Shown here piece after piece: positions 37,386 through 49,479 of a stretch of DNA of 64,000 bases. The DNA comes from Sphagnum magellanicum. Its lineage: Eukaryota; Streptophyta; Sphagnopsida; Sphagnales; Sphagnaceae. The stretch spans positions 11,649,666 through 11,713,665 of the forward strand of contig CM038919.1 in assembly GCA_021904315.1 (NCBI GenBank), read 5' to 3'. The position numbers and the translations under genes were made by a program. Positions within the stretch are counted from its first letter, which is position 1. Each line of letters starts with the position of its first letter. A model generated the notes under the pieces. The model worked only from the letters and a program-made list of their open reading frames with translations, was not told the origin of the DNA and searched no databases.

Positions 37386-40300
37386 GGTAAGTCAACTAAT
37401 GAAGTTTTGGGTGTTAACTCGAAGTTCATGGAGATAGGATAATAGGTTGATCTTATCCAGGATGGATTGCCAAGGGATGGGTGGCCTAGTTAAAACAAAG
37501 TGGGGCTAAAATAGTTGGACTCGGTTAAAATAAGGTTATTTTGTCTTGATTTGGGCCAAATAAGTGTGCTAGATAAGGAGGTACAAATATGGTGAAAGTG
37601 ACTTCTAAACAAATGCTAAAAATTAAGTTTAGGTTAGGATAGTAGCCATTTTTTTTCTTGAAGCTTATTGATCACCTTCACTTTTCTGAGTGATGAATGT
37701 GTGTGACGAAGTGGGAAGGAGTGAAGAGTGCTAATGAGTATTGTGCGAGTTGGGCTAATGGGGGATTAGACATATCATGAATAGGCAAGACCATGGGAAG
37801 AGGCTACTGCATCATGAGGAGGTGAATTACCCAAATGCATCCAACCAAAGAACATAGTGGAGATGGAGGTGGGGGAATCATTGGTGGGTGATGGCGGCTA
37901 TTCAAAGGTAGTTTTGGTGAATATTTCCACTCAAGGGTGAAGGAGGGAAGAGGTACACAAACCGTGTGTTAGGCTTGGTAAAGGAAATAGAAAAGGAGGA
38001 TGAAGAGGAAAAGGAAGGAATCAACTTGAGGAGGAAGTAAAAGGTCTACACCCTCTTATGTGAAAGCAAAGGAAGTAGGAAGAGAAGGATTGGTCACAAG
38101 GAGCTTGAGTAGGTATTGTTTGTTAGTAAGGTTGGGAGTGGAAAGTGAAGAATTCAAAGAAGGAAAGAAGATAGGGGTGTTTATAAGTATGAAAATGTTG
38201 TATTGGGCAAGAATAAAAGCTTGGTTGGAGTAGGAGATCCACAATTAAGGACTAAAGACTCTGATGTAAATTTTATTTTATTTTTTGGTGTGCGAAGCTT
38301 TGATTTGAAAAAAAATTGTTCCAATCACTGCATGTTGTGTGTGTGTTCCTAGTTGTAATTCATTGGTTGAGGGTTATAATTAGTTATAGCATGAACAAAC
38401 AAATGTTGTTGTGAACAGGGAAGGCAATTGTTATTTGGATCAAACAAAGTAGGATGGAATAAAATACATATAAAGAGATAAAGAGTTCATTTCCTAATTG
38501 TGACGCCTCTTGGATGTCCTCCAAGGGACAAGGAGGGAAGGTTCAAAGTAAGTTGTTAAATTGAACTAATTTTGTGTTTAACATTCTCCTATATTTAGAT
38601 TTTTTTGCATTAGACAAAATTTGAAAAAAAAGTTGAAAATAACATGGACAAAGGTGAAAACCTATTACCATACATCGACAAACTTATCTTTGGGTGGTAC
38701 CATGAAGAACGTCACACCTCAAATTTCTAAATCCCATCCAACTTCAGAATAATATAAAACTCATGTAAAAAAAAAAATTCATTCCAAATTATTTATCAAA
38801 AGGTTACCCAAGTCATGTAGAATTCAAAAATCTAATTAAATTTACAAAAAAATGTGTTTTGATGTGGAAAATGAATGCATAAGGGAAAAAAAATTAAAAA
38901 ATATCATTAAGGGATTTTATTTTTATTAGGAACACAAAAGGAATCTATTTTTTGGGAGTTTTTCTTGGATGTTAATTTCTAAGAATACTTCAAATGCTAA
39001 AATTTATTTTGATGTCTTTTATAGATAATTGATTGAATTGATTTTTATTTAGTTATGAATTTTTGAAATCATGATCCTAAAGTCCTAAAAGGTCGTTGGT
39101 GTTAAGAACAATGATAGCTATTTTCATCTTTTGTTATTTTAATGATTAGTTTAGATCATTCTCTTGTGCATGTACTAAATAAACAAGAAAAAATGTCCAA
39201 TGTGTAAGTGTAAGGGCATTTAAAAGAAAAATGGTTAGGAATTGGGTCAAAATTGGGTCAGGAATCAAATTGTTAATGCATATTATAGTTTTTGAATGTT
39301 CATTATTTTTCATGAGTGTACGCATAGGTGGGGAAAACAAAGCCCACCTAGTCCAATCAAATAAACCAATGTATAAATAGATGGAATTCTTTGAGATTTT
39401 TTTTTGTTTTTTTGAAAATTTCAACATGTTTGATAATAACATAAGTTTTGTTGAACCTACATTTCAACTATGGTATACAACTGAAACAAGGAAAGTCTTT
39501 TCCCATGTTTTGTAGCAAGATTAGAAGTTATGTAAACATCCTTTTCACTTAAATCCACAACCTCTAGACATCAAATGGAACTAATAAATTTTTTTCAATT
39601 AACCATTTGGACACATTTTTTGTGACAAATGTTTTTCTAGGTGGGTCATTCAAGGTCAAATTGAACATTCCAATCATTTCATCACAAAATGTGTAAAAAT
39701 ATAGGTTCCACATGTCACCCCAAGGCTAATAACTTCATCTAACTTATGACAACAAGAAAAGTTTTGGCAGTTTATCAAATTCAAGGTGGGGTGGCTCTAT
39801 AATTTGCATCTATCAATCAAAATTTAAAACCTCTTTCTCAAAAAATAACAAATTCATGTTGGCTTTTCCATATTAGAGGTACTAATAGGCTTGTTATATT
39901 ACTTACAACAAGATTATATGTTACATCTCCCTTTATAGCCCAAACAACAATGTAGAAACTCACATGGAATGTTAAGAATAAAGTTGCAATGTCAAAACTC
40001 ACCTTAAAAAAATTAAACATCAATTGTTTGTTTTGCAAGGTCATCAACAAACAACATAGGTTGATTTAGTGAGATTTCAAGGGCACCATCCTACCAAAAC
40101 AATGACATGTTAGAGCATTCCAAATTCTAAATGGCAATGTGTGTAGTGTGTGCTTGTCTCTAGTTCAAATGATAGTTGTGCAAGACTAGATAACTAAAAT
40201 TAATCTATCGAACTCAAGGTGCCCAAGACCAAGTGTATGTCATTGAGTAAAATTAACTTTCAAGCTATGATACATTGTTACATTCTTAGGACATTGCCAT

Positions 40301-42801
40301 CCTTTTTTTAAAAAATGGTAATAGTTGTAACAACCGCCAAATTAAAAAAAATACAAACCTCATGCCCTAGTGCATCAAAATGGTAAATACAAAATTTGTT
40401 GTAAAGCACTAATGAGGCTTCTTATATGGAAAAACTCTTCAAAACATGATACATTTACAAACAAAACAAAACAATATGTAAATTTTCCCATGGGATACCT
40501 TTCACTTCATGCATCAATAATTGCATACTTAAAAAACACAACCACAATCTACAAACCCTCTTGACACCCAAATTTAATCATTGAACATTTTTTATCCAAC
40601 AATGCAACCATTCATGCATCATGAAATCTAGCCACTATTCCAACATAGGTTGTGTTTCAAGGGGTAGAAACTAATTCTGAAGGTAAGAGAACTTGAGGAT
40701 TGGGCAAGGATGTAAATTGTTGTAGTTCATTTCAACATTCAAGTAAATGAGTAAGGAATGCTTGTCTTGATCATCACAAACAACCATTGAGATTGGCCCT
40801 AATGCAATGGGACTATGATGCCTCTGTGTCAAGGAGAAATTAGAAAAATTAGTAAACCTACTTCAACAATTCAAGTCAAGACATTGAAACCCCTTGAGAA
40901 CATGGAGTCACACTATTTAGAGTCTATCAATAGAGTGCAAAGTTGCAAGCAATAGTTGCTTTTCAAGAGAAGCACAAAATATGAACAAAACTGGAAAAAT
41001 CTTGGATTGAGTTGCCATTGAAGAGAAGCACAAAATGTAGACAAAAACCTCTAAAATCTTATGTTGCATTGAATTTTAAAACTCTAAATTCACAAGATCA
41101 TGATTACCACAAACTTCAACACTTGAAAAAACTAGGGCTAGGATGTAGGTTCTAATGACAAAAAGTACAAAATCAACACTCGAAGAGAATCAATTATACA
41201 AAGAAAATTTTTAAAATCTAAGAATAAAAAATAGAATTGAAAAGAAAATTGTTTAATCAATTGCTATTCACAATGAACATAGAAAGTGTAAAACTTTCAA
41301 TTAAGAACTTCTAAAAAGCCTTCAAAGGTTGTAATTTACTTTAAGTCTTCAATACTTTAAAAATCTCAAATTTGACCTTGAAGGTTGAATATGAACTCCA
41401 ACACAAAGCTTCAAATTGCAAGCATTCTCCTTTCCCATATCCCGTTTAGCAATCCTCAAAAGTAGTTGAATATTGATTCCATAATCTTGTTCTTGATCAT
41501 CTCATTACTCCATAACTAAGTTACAACATTACAAAATGGAATCCCATTAGAATTTAAAGGTAATCCTACCAATTAAAATATAGTTGTAAAAGTAGTATTG
41601 ACAAATTTAGCCTTCATTGCATTACCACTTGCTGGTGAAGTAGACAAAATTGAGGTATGCAAGATGACTAAAAATTTAGTCACAAGGATAGTGGGGATGG
41701 CGAACAAGGGCTGGTGTTGTGAGAAAGATTTGCAACTCAGGGTTTAAGGTTTGCCACAAGTTGATGATCAGCCACTAAGTGGTAGTGGTATTAGGCCAAA
41801 AAATCAGAATAAAGCCCCTTGGTTTTAGCATGGGTTTGTTGTAGGCTCCTCACTCGTGTAAGGTGTTGCCTTTTGACAAATTTTCACCCAAAGAAAAAAC
41901 CCTATTGAGGGGATGATGATCACTACATGAATTATTATGAAGGGGTGGGTAAGTTTTGCATGTGGTCAGCTCAGGTATCGAACTCTATACACAGAGGAAG
42001 TCCTGAGATTCTAGTCAGAACAAAAAATACAGTAATTTAATCACATTTGTAAACTGCCTCTGTGTCAGCGCCGACTCGCCCCTCGTTATAACAACTCAGA
42101 TGCAAGGCTCATGATTGACAAAGTATTGCAAGCATTTGCTAAATGACATGCATCACAATATAAAATGTGTACGCCAACGTACTCACAGTCTGAAAATCTA
42201 ATGAGTCACAGAACTTGTTGGGATTAAAAAAGTATATTTCCCGTGAGACTCAAAATTTTGACATGACACATACAACTTTTAAAAAGCAAATCATGGTGGC
42301 TAGTTGGACCATTATGACATGCTCCATCGAGTTCACTATTTTCAAAATAATAATTTTGCAAAATGTTACTTGAGGGCAAGCAAATGGGAAGGTATGGCTA
42401 AGCTATGCTTCTTCCCCCAAACTGTAAGCTTACTTCCTCTTCATAAGGCTTCCAGAATATGTTGAGATGACACTGTTATGTTTGTTCATTCATGGAAGTC
42501 TTATGAACCTTAAGCAAAAGATTCTTATGATGCATGTGCTTCATTGTGAGAAAGCCGTTTTCAACAAACTTTTTTTTATCAATAGTGACACTTGATCATG
42601 ACTTTTTGTTGGAGACACTTGATGCATTCAAACATGAAGGTGGGCAGCACTTACTATTGCTAATCCACTTGTGATTGATTGGATGACTTACTTTTCTAAT
42701 GTCCCACTGAGTAAGTTTAAGAATTTTTCATAGTGTGATCAATTGTATTCTCTGAAAACCACCAGAACATGCCAGCTATTTAGGGGTTGGAGTAGGACTA
42801 A
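37386..42801. other. Intergenic, no gene recognised
   Basis: 37.4-38.3 kb is purine-rich on the plus strand (GGAGG, GAAGG) and may be the 5' part of the LINE, since the relic is transcribed leftward. 38.3-41.6 kb holds only small frames under 100 codons. 41.7-42.1 kb has somewhat higher GC but no motif I can name. Confidence 0.4.
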
Positions 42802-43128
42802 GAGAATCTCCAGTAGTGCTCAGTGAGCGTGGTGCTCATTATGTGCCTACACAAATATTTCTCCCATCCAAGTTTAGTGTTTTTTTTTTGGAGGGGACCC
42901 ACAAAACTAAAACTGGGACTGCAAATAAGTGGGAGACTACTAATAGCAAACCACCTGGACCAATCATTATGATTGAACAATCAGAAACAGGGAGAACTAG
43001 TCAGATCATCATATTTATTGCACTCTTCTCTAGCATGTATTAAGCAAAATTGCTTGGCCAAAACCGTTTTGCTGAGCCAAACCCGCATGCTTTGCAGGGT
43101 CATGAACTGAGCACTGGCGGAGTTGCTC
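42802..43128. mobile_element. Solo GAGCATCTCC-type MITE
   Basis: A 327-bp relative of the dimer at 12520-13233: GAGAATCTCCAGTAGTGCTC at the left, an inverted GAGCACTGGCGGAGTTGCTC-type right end, and shared internal blocks (GACCCACAAAACTAAAACTGG, TGGGAGACTACTAATAGCAA, CCACCTGGACCAATCA). Direct TAA triplets flank it, consistent with PIF/Harbinger target duplication. Confidence 0.8.
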
Positions 43129-45447
43129 TAATATCAAACTAGTTTATTAGTTTGGTGAAACCTTCAGTCAAGTATCATGTACACCTTTCCAAAACAAGCT
43201 AGTTGCTGGATGTATAGGTTAGAGGTGTGGTTCCAATTTAGGTTATCAATTAAGTGCAGTAAGTATCCCAACAAAATGAAAGAAGATATATTGCAGAATT
43301 ATTTGTAAGTTCCAGTGATTTTTTTTGGACATATTTTCTCATTTTTTAGACAAAATATCTGGGAGCCTCTTGGAGGCTTTAAAAAATTCCCACCACCCAG
43401 ATTGTGTAAGGCTGGGAAATCTAAGAATGAATCAATCAAACAGATAGACGAACTGCTTGATTTGAAGTGAAGATCATGGGTGAGTTGTGACAAAAATCTG
43501 AAGCTCAATGGTTTGGTAGATGATGACATTTAACACTTTTTTGGCACCTTCTGACAGTGGACAAGTTGTTTTGGTGGACAGGAGTTGCCCAAGCCATTAT
43601 TAGACATTTCAGTGCCAATTTCAAGACACCAAACACCTTCCTAATTATTGCAGCTTGTTATGAACTAGAAGACAACGAAAAAGTCAAACAATCATCAAAA
43701 TAAATCAGATCCAAACACGACATCATATGACTTTGCAATTGTCAGAGCTAAGAAGAGGGTTCCAGAGGGTTCCAGATCTGATTAGTCCAGATCAATTATG
43801 CTGCTGTGATCTCCTGTGTATGATCATGCCATTTGAATCTTATACCCTCACTCCATAGCCAATATGATACAGAAAAGAATAGCATATTTGCTTGCTAAAT
43901 CGATTTAAAATTCCTGAAAAAGCCATCTTTGGCTTATGAGGCATCTCATGGTTAATGGAGTCTAGAAGTTAGTTGCTGATTGGTATGTAACACGGATTGA
44001 ATTTGGAATGTGAACTTCCACTTGGAAAAGATATTGAGTACCTAGGCTACTCACAAGTATTATAATTCCAAAATGTTTAGAAAACTGACCCATAATTATA
44101 GCATATTCCATCACCGCAAAATGTAGCCCGTTCTTCAAACAATTGAACTATGAAACAATGGTAGTAGATAAACTAGTGGCCCAATTTGGGGCTTTTTTTT
44201 AAAGGCAGTTTTGAGACTTTATGAAGCCACTATTATGCCCAGTGCATGAAATTGTCAAACTCATATTAAAAATTCACACTGTTTCCCAGCCGGAGGCTGC
44301 GCCCACAGATGTTCAGGGATACATCCATAGAAAGGATGTGTATAATAATGTACACAGATGAAATCTGAACTCACAAAATGTTCAAGGATGCACACATGGA
44401 ACAGATGTCGAATGCATGTTATACCATGAAGAATATATGTGCGTGCATGAAGAATGCTGCATTGGTAAACCACATGGTATTATATGAAGGTGTGTAACAT
44501 TAAAGATGTGGGCAGCCATGTCATGGCCTGCGGGTCAACAGTTGCAAGGACTGCCCATACATTAAAAATCCAGTTGACCTCTTGTGAGTAGTTCACTAGT
44601 GAGCAGTGTGTTTTTTCTTTATTTTGTGATGTACTAGAGGAGGTGGTGATCATCCATAAGCTGATTTAGCCAAATTTGACGATTAACAAAATATGAAAGT
44701 GAAAATTTAAACACTCTTGTATATTTTTTGTTACCATGTATAGAAATCTGGCGACTTCTAAAGGGTTTTTGAAAAAAAAAAAAAAAAAATCTGACAATTT
44801 TTTTTGCAAAAAATCATTGAATTTGCAACCCCAAAAAAGTCCAAAATTTTGCTCCAAAAAAAGGCTAGTAGTTAGTTAGTTACTAGTGAGTATAAGAATG
44901 GGGGCTTATAAGTCAATAGTGGGGACTTCTTTTGACAAATTGAATTCTTTAATGAAATTAATCTTTCTAACAACTGGGAAACTTCAACCTGCACAATCTT
45001 GCAATATTTGTTGACAGTGTTTTATTTGTATTGATATCTGGAAAGAAAGATTCAGACATTGCGAACATCAGACTCAAAATTGTTAGGTGACAGATATGTA
45101 GAGCTGATTTCAGTCCTTCTAAAGCAAAATAAAACATTACTACTATAGTACAGGGGCGGCTTCTTCGGTACACATTTGTCGAATAATTAATTAATTAATA
45201 TTGAAAGATTCCAGTCCGAAAATAGGATATTCTCAGAATATTCCCCCCCAAAATTCATCATATCCGACAATAATAAAATTTGTGCTGAAGGTGCCAAGGT
45301 CCTACGGGATGTTTATTGTGAACAAGGTTTTTCAATTCAAATCATTATCTCCTAATTGTACCTTTGCTACTGCTACTTCAACAGAAAGACAATTGTTTTT
45401 GGTCATTGCATGGAAAAAGCACAAGGAACGTATATAGGTGTGTATAT

Positions 45448-45471
45448 AATAATAATAATAATAATAATTAT
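45448..45471. repeat. (TAA)n microsatellite
   Basis: Seven to eight TAA units, uninterrupted. Confidence 0.9.
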
Positions 45472-45587
45472 GGATATTTGATCATTGCTGAATTACGCCC
45501 TCCAGTTGGAACTCCTTTGTCATTTGCCAAATAGGTTTGGTGCCGACATGGGCAGAAACCCATTCATGAATTGCATGGGTAAGACTG

Positions 45588-45610
45588 TAGGTAGGTAGGT
45601 AGGTAGGTAC
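45588..45610. repeat. (GGTA)n microsatellite
   Basis: Five GTAG units. The same tetranucleotide builds the tracts inside both CACTA-like elements. Confidence 0.9.
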
Positions 45611-46784
45611 GTAGCAAGTGGTTGCAGGTGATGGTTGTTGAAGAATATTTGGATTTTCTTTTCTGGAAGATTGCATTGCTGTTGGCCATGCACTGTTTGT
45701 TGTCTTTCTTGTGGAGGACTAGCTTTTCCACATGCATATATTCTTGCTCTTTATCTTGCATTTGATGTGCATTTGATGTTGTTCTCAAACTTTGATCAAC
45801 AACATAGTAACCAGTAGCAGCTAGGAATGCATAACTCTTCATGGGGAGGCCAAATTCCTGGTGCTCAAGTTTTAAAATGAAAACAAAAAATAGAAAAAAA
45901 CTATTGGGGGAAGAAAAAAAAAAGACCAAAGATGAACCTAATCCTTTCACATGTCAATCACACATTTTTGATATTGAACACTCAAATTGGACCCCAAGTC
46001 TTGAGACACACTTATTGTACCTTTAAAAAAAAAGAGTTTTTTAAAATGTGAAGAAGGATCCAACTCAAAGTTCTAAGTTTGTTTCTAAGTTTGAGAAAAT
46101 TTGGAAGTCTCATGCCATTTGACATATCAAGCATTGTACCATAGGGCTTTAAATGGAATTTACTATGAATTATGTATAAGGATCGGCTCTCAAATGCCCA
46201 CCTTGAGAACTGTTGGATATACTACATAGGTAGGGTAGGTTATAAGTTTTTTTTTCTTCTATTTTTATGTTTTCTATTATAAATATGTTTAGGATTTCAG
46301 GATTAATAACTTATCTAGATGAAATCCCAATAATCTAGGTAGGTTATTAAAATTTTAAAATTCAATACCTGACCCATAAAGGTCTTGCTGGTTCTTGGAG
46401 TAATATGTACCAAGTGGGTAGATTATCTATTGATTTTCAAATAAATTAACAATCAATTAGTCGTCTATCCATAACCGGGTTGATGATCAAGTGTTTCCTC
46501 AATAGCCAGTCAACACTAGTTCCAACATTGCACATGCATTCCTTCAAGCACTCGCCCTTAATTGTGGCAATACCAGTATGTAATTCCTTTCAACAAGTTT
46601 TCACACAAGGTAAGGTTTCCCATTTCCAGTATATTACCAGTGTGTCTTGTGTTGGTATCACATATGGTAATATTGAATGAATTTTGAAAAGGGAAAATGT
46701 ACTCCTTAAAAATCCAATTTTCAACAAAAAATTTAATATTTGGATTGTTTTGACATAAATTTGCAATTCAAGATTACCTTCAAC

Positions 46785-47035
46785 TTGGGTTGAAAAATTG
46801 CAAAATCATCTCCATGAAACCCTACTCATCAAGGACCTTCCAATGTTACATAGAGCACACCCCAATTTCCTTAACATTATGATTTGCAATGACAAAATTG
46901 TTCAAATTTCAATAACTCATGTACAATAAGTCTAAACATTGCAAACCCACCTCAATGTACCCAATCTCATCATGGGCCTTTCCAACCATACAAAGAGCAT
47001 GATAGGGGGTGCCATGGTTTGGGAAATCTCACTAT
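46785..47035. repeat. Degenerate repeat R2, second locus
   Basis: Two units with CTCATCAAGGACCTTCCAA or CTCATCATGGGCCTTTCCAA, each followed by TACA(T/A)AGAGCA. The order matches 35425-35735. Confidence 0.45.
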
Positions 47036-47394
47036 GACAAAACAAACAAACAACCTCCCTTACTAGATGAATGGTTGTAAGCTCCGTATACCCTTAGAGA
47101 GGACCTTACAGATTTGACCAAAGGCGATTATAGGGAGCTTATAACAATTAGCACCCTTAGTAGGAGGCCTTACCCCATGAATTTTTTTTCTGCTGTAACC
47201 TGATGGCTCGGCAGAGTGAAATTGGTTAGGTCCTTGTAAAGCCTTCAGGCAGCCCCCAAGCTTTTGAAATCCTGGTGTGCTGAGTCTGTATAATACAATC
47301 TTAGTACATGAAATTGCCCCATCATTGATACATAAAGACACAAATGAAGTCCATCCAATCTTATGAATGATATTGTCATATCAATGATAGATAG

Positions 47395-47580
47395 CATAGC
47401 CTAGGGTCAATTTCCATGTGGAAAAATAAATAAACTTATTGCTTTCAAAAATTAAGTTTTTTGTAATTTTTTAAATTATTTTTTCATGATCTACTATGAT
47501 ACCCTCACATGAGGAGTTAAAATCATTCAGATTGAAGCCTGTGATAATTATGGTAGTGTTCAACACCTCAACTTATAATC
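47395..47580. repeat. Dispersed repeat R1, copy 2
   Basis: Direct copy of the repeat at 27135-27330; starts GCCTAGGGTCAATTTCCAT and ends near GTGTTCAACACCTCAACTT. Confidence 0.65.
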
Positions 47581-49370
47581 ATATATGCAAAAATTCATTT
47601 CCCTATTTAAAAGATAAATTTAATGACGAAACTAACCCTAGGGTAAAGTATACAGTACAGATACAAGTGAATTTCCATCCCATCTTAGGAGATAAAATCA
47701 TCCCTGTTAAACACTAAACATTTTTTTAACCCACTGAGTTACCCCCTGTGCTCTACATGTTACCATGATGACTGGAAAGGCATGTACCTACTTCTTCCCC
47801 CCTCCCCCCATGTCCCCATGTTACCAAAATGAGTGGAAAGGCAAGTACTTCCCAACTTATAAGTGCCCCAATTATGTAGTCCCTCAGAGGACACAGGCAG
47901 CAGCTGGTGGCCCTGCCCCCAACTAGTTTACCTCTACTCAATTTTAGCCATGTTCCAGAAGCCATCTGACTTGTTGGCTACCAGGTCGGTAGATGCACGT
48001 GGATGGTTAAGGAAACAGATAACCAGTGTGGTTAACTATGGTACAGGAATAAACCAGAACATAGTCTTTCCTGTTTAAGTTCTCCCTGTGGACACACAGC
48101 CAGGGTTTCTTTTAAGGATTTTGTTATGTAGTCAAATTGGCAATCATAATTTAACAATGCGCAGAAAATAATTTAGCCAAATTTGGCTACATACTAGATA
48201 TGAAAGTAGGAATATACATAGATTTGGGGGGGGGGGGGGTACCTACTAGAACTTACCATTAAAATCTGGCAATTTGGATTTTTTTTTTCTTCCAAATGTG
48301 GCGAACTGTCGTGCATGATGCGCTTGAATTCGTCTGTTGTTGCCGGAACGAAATGGAGGGCGGGGACAACGCAAGGCAAGTAGCACTTAATTAGCGTCTT
48401 TTTCCATTAGGTTGCTATGATCATAGCAGAATAATTGAAAGCCATTGACATAGGGCCTTTGTTTCTAGTCGAAGACACAGTAGCTTTCCATTAGAGAGCT
48501 GCAAGTGTCTGAAAATACATGTTAAGAACTCTGGGAACACGTGTTCTCATGAAAAAACCAGGCGACAGATTTCATTGTAGGGCGAGTCAGAGTTTGACAC
48601 AAAGCTCCTGCAATTCGTCAATGTTTGATTGGTAGAGCTATGAGATGACTGTGAGCAGAGTTGTTGAGAAAAACATAATGGAAAGCTGCTTTGCTCTGAT
48701 CAGGGAATCTGTGATCACAACAGCCTAATGAAAAGATGTCTTTAGCGTGGTAGTCAGATCCGCACAGCTAGGCTTGTACACTCAGGGAGGGAGGCAGGAT
48801 ACATTCATGATGGCAGCAAACTCGATCGAATACTACCAGGTACGCTCGCGGGACGGCTGTTGTCACGCAAAAAGATTTCTCCCTGCTCATGAAACATTTG
48901 CAGATCTTCAAGAGAATTAGTTCTGTAGTGATCCTCATTCACAATTCAACTCAAAAGTGAAAAAGCTGGAGTGGGCCAGTGCACTAATTGCCAGATTTTG
49001 TACAAGTCCGATGAGTTCTTCGGAGTTGCAAGGGTGATTGCAGAACTCAGATGACTTAGTGATACAGACTTTTTCCAGTACTAGAAGGCTGCAAAGGCGG
49101 GCGCACGGATTCTTGATGTGGGTAGTGACAGTGTTGTTTCATGTTGAGAACAGCTAGCTGATCAGCGCTGTACTCATCCATACAGTCTAATTGAAAGAGT
49201 GATCACATGAATTGTGCTTGCAGGATTCATACATCTTTCATGCCTAAACCTCATATTATATTAAGTTTCTTCCTGCCTGCAGCAAAGAGTGTGTTACAAG
49301 TTATGACTTGCTCTGGAGTTTGTGATTTCCTGCTGCTGCATGAGTCATATTCGTCTTGTCTTCAGATTGG
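47581..49370. other. Upstream region of the GT34 gene
   Basis: GC content rises and repeats thin out from about 48.3 kb onward, as expected near a gene. A 14-base poly-G run lies at 48226-48239. No ORF of note. A palindromic G-box is listed separately. Confidence 0.45.
48535..48546. promoter_or_regulatory. Palindromic G-box (GAACACGTGTTC)
   Basis: A perfect 12-base palindrome centred on CACGTG, the core bound by plant bZIP and bHLH factors. It lies about 0.94 kb upstream of the GT34 start codon. The site is seen; regulation is inferred. Confidence 0.35.
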
Positions 49371-49380
49371 TATTATAAAT
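49371..49380 (+). promoter_or_regulatory. Weak candidate TATA box for the GT34 gene
   Basis: TATTATAAAT about 100 bases upstream of the ATG. It would give a 5' leader of roughly 75 nt. Other starts are possible. Confidence 0.3.
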
Positions 49381-49479
49381 TGTTCTATGTCGTGGAGTTG
49401 TTTTAGACCGCCAGGAGCATTTAGCTGTAACTAGCTGTACAGTACTGCCCTCCTGCAGCAGTGTTCCGATTAAGTCTCC

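Larger units (their letters stand above)
43129..46784. other. Intergenic with microsatellites, no gene
   Basis: 43740-43780 has a short tandem TTCCAGAGGG. 44285-44450 has spaced repeats of ACAGATG, TTCA(A/G)GGAT. 44745-44860 is a poly-A/T decayed segment. Frames on both strands near 45500-45950 are mutual shadows across a simple-repeat region. Confidence 0.4.

Noticed and set aside
45482-45950. Overlapping frames on both strands near a GGTA microsatellite
   Set aside because: They shadow one another, include YLPTYLP text from the microsatellite, and match no family.
47063-47341. 92-codon minus frame as a gene
   Set aside because: No motif, overlaps repeat-derived sequence and lacks recognisable splice or promoter context.
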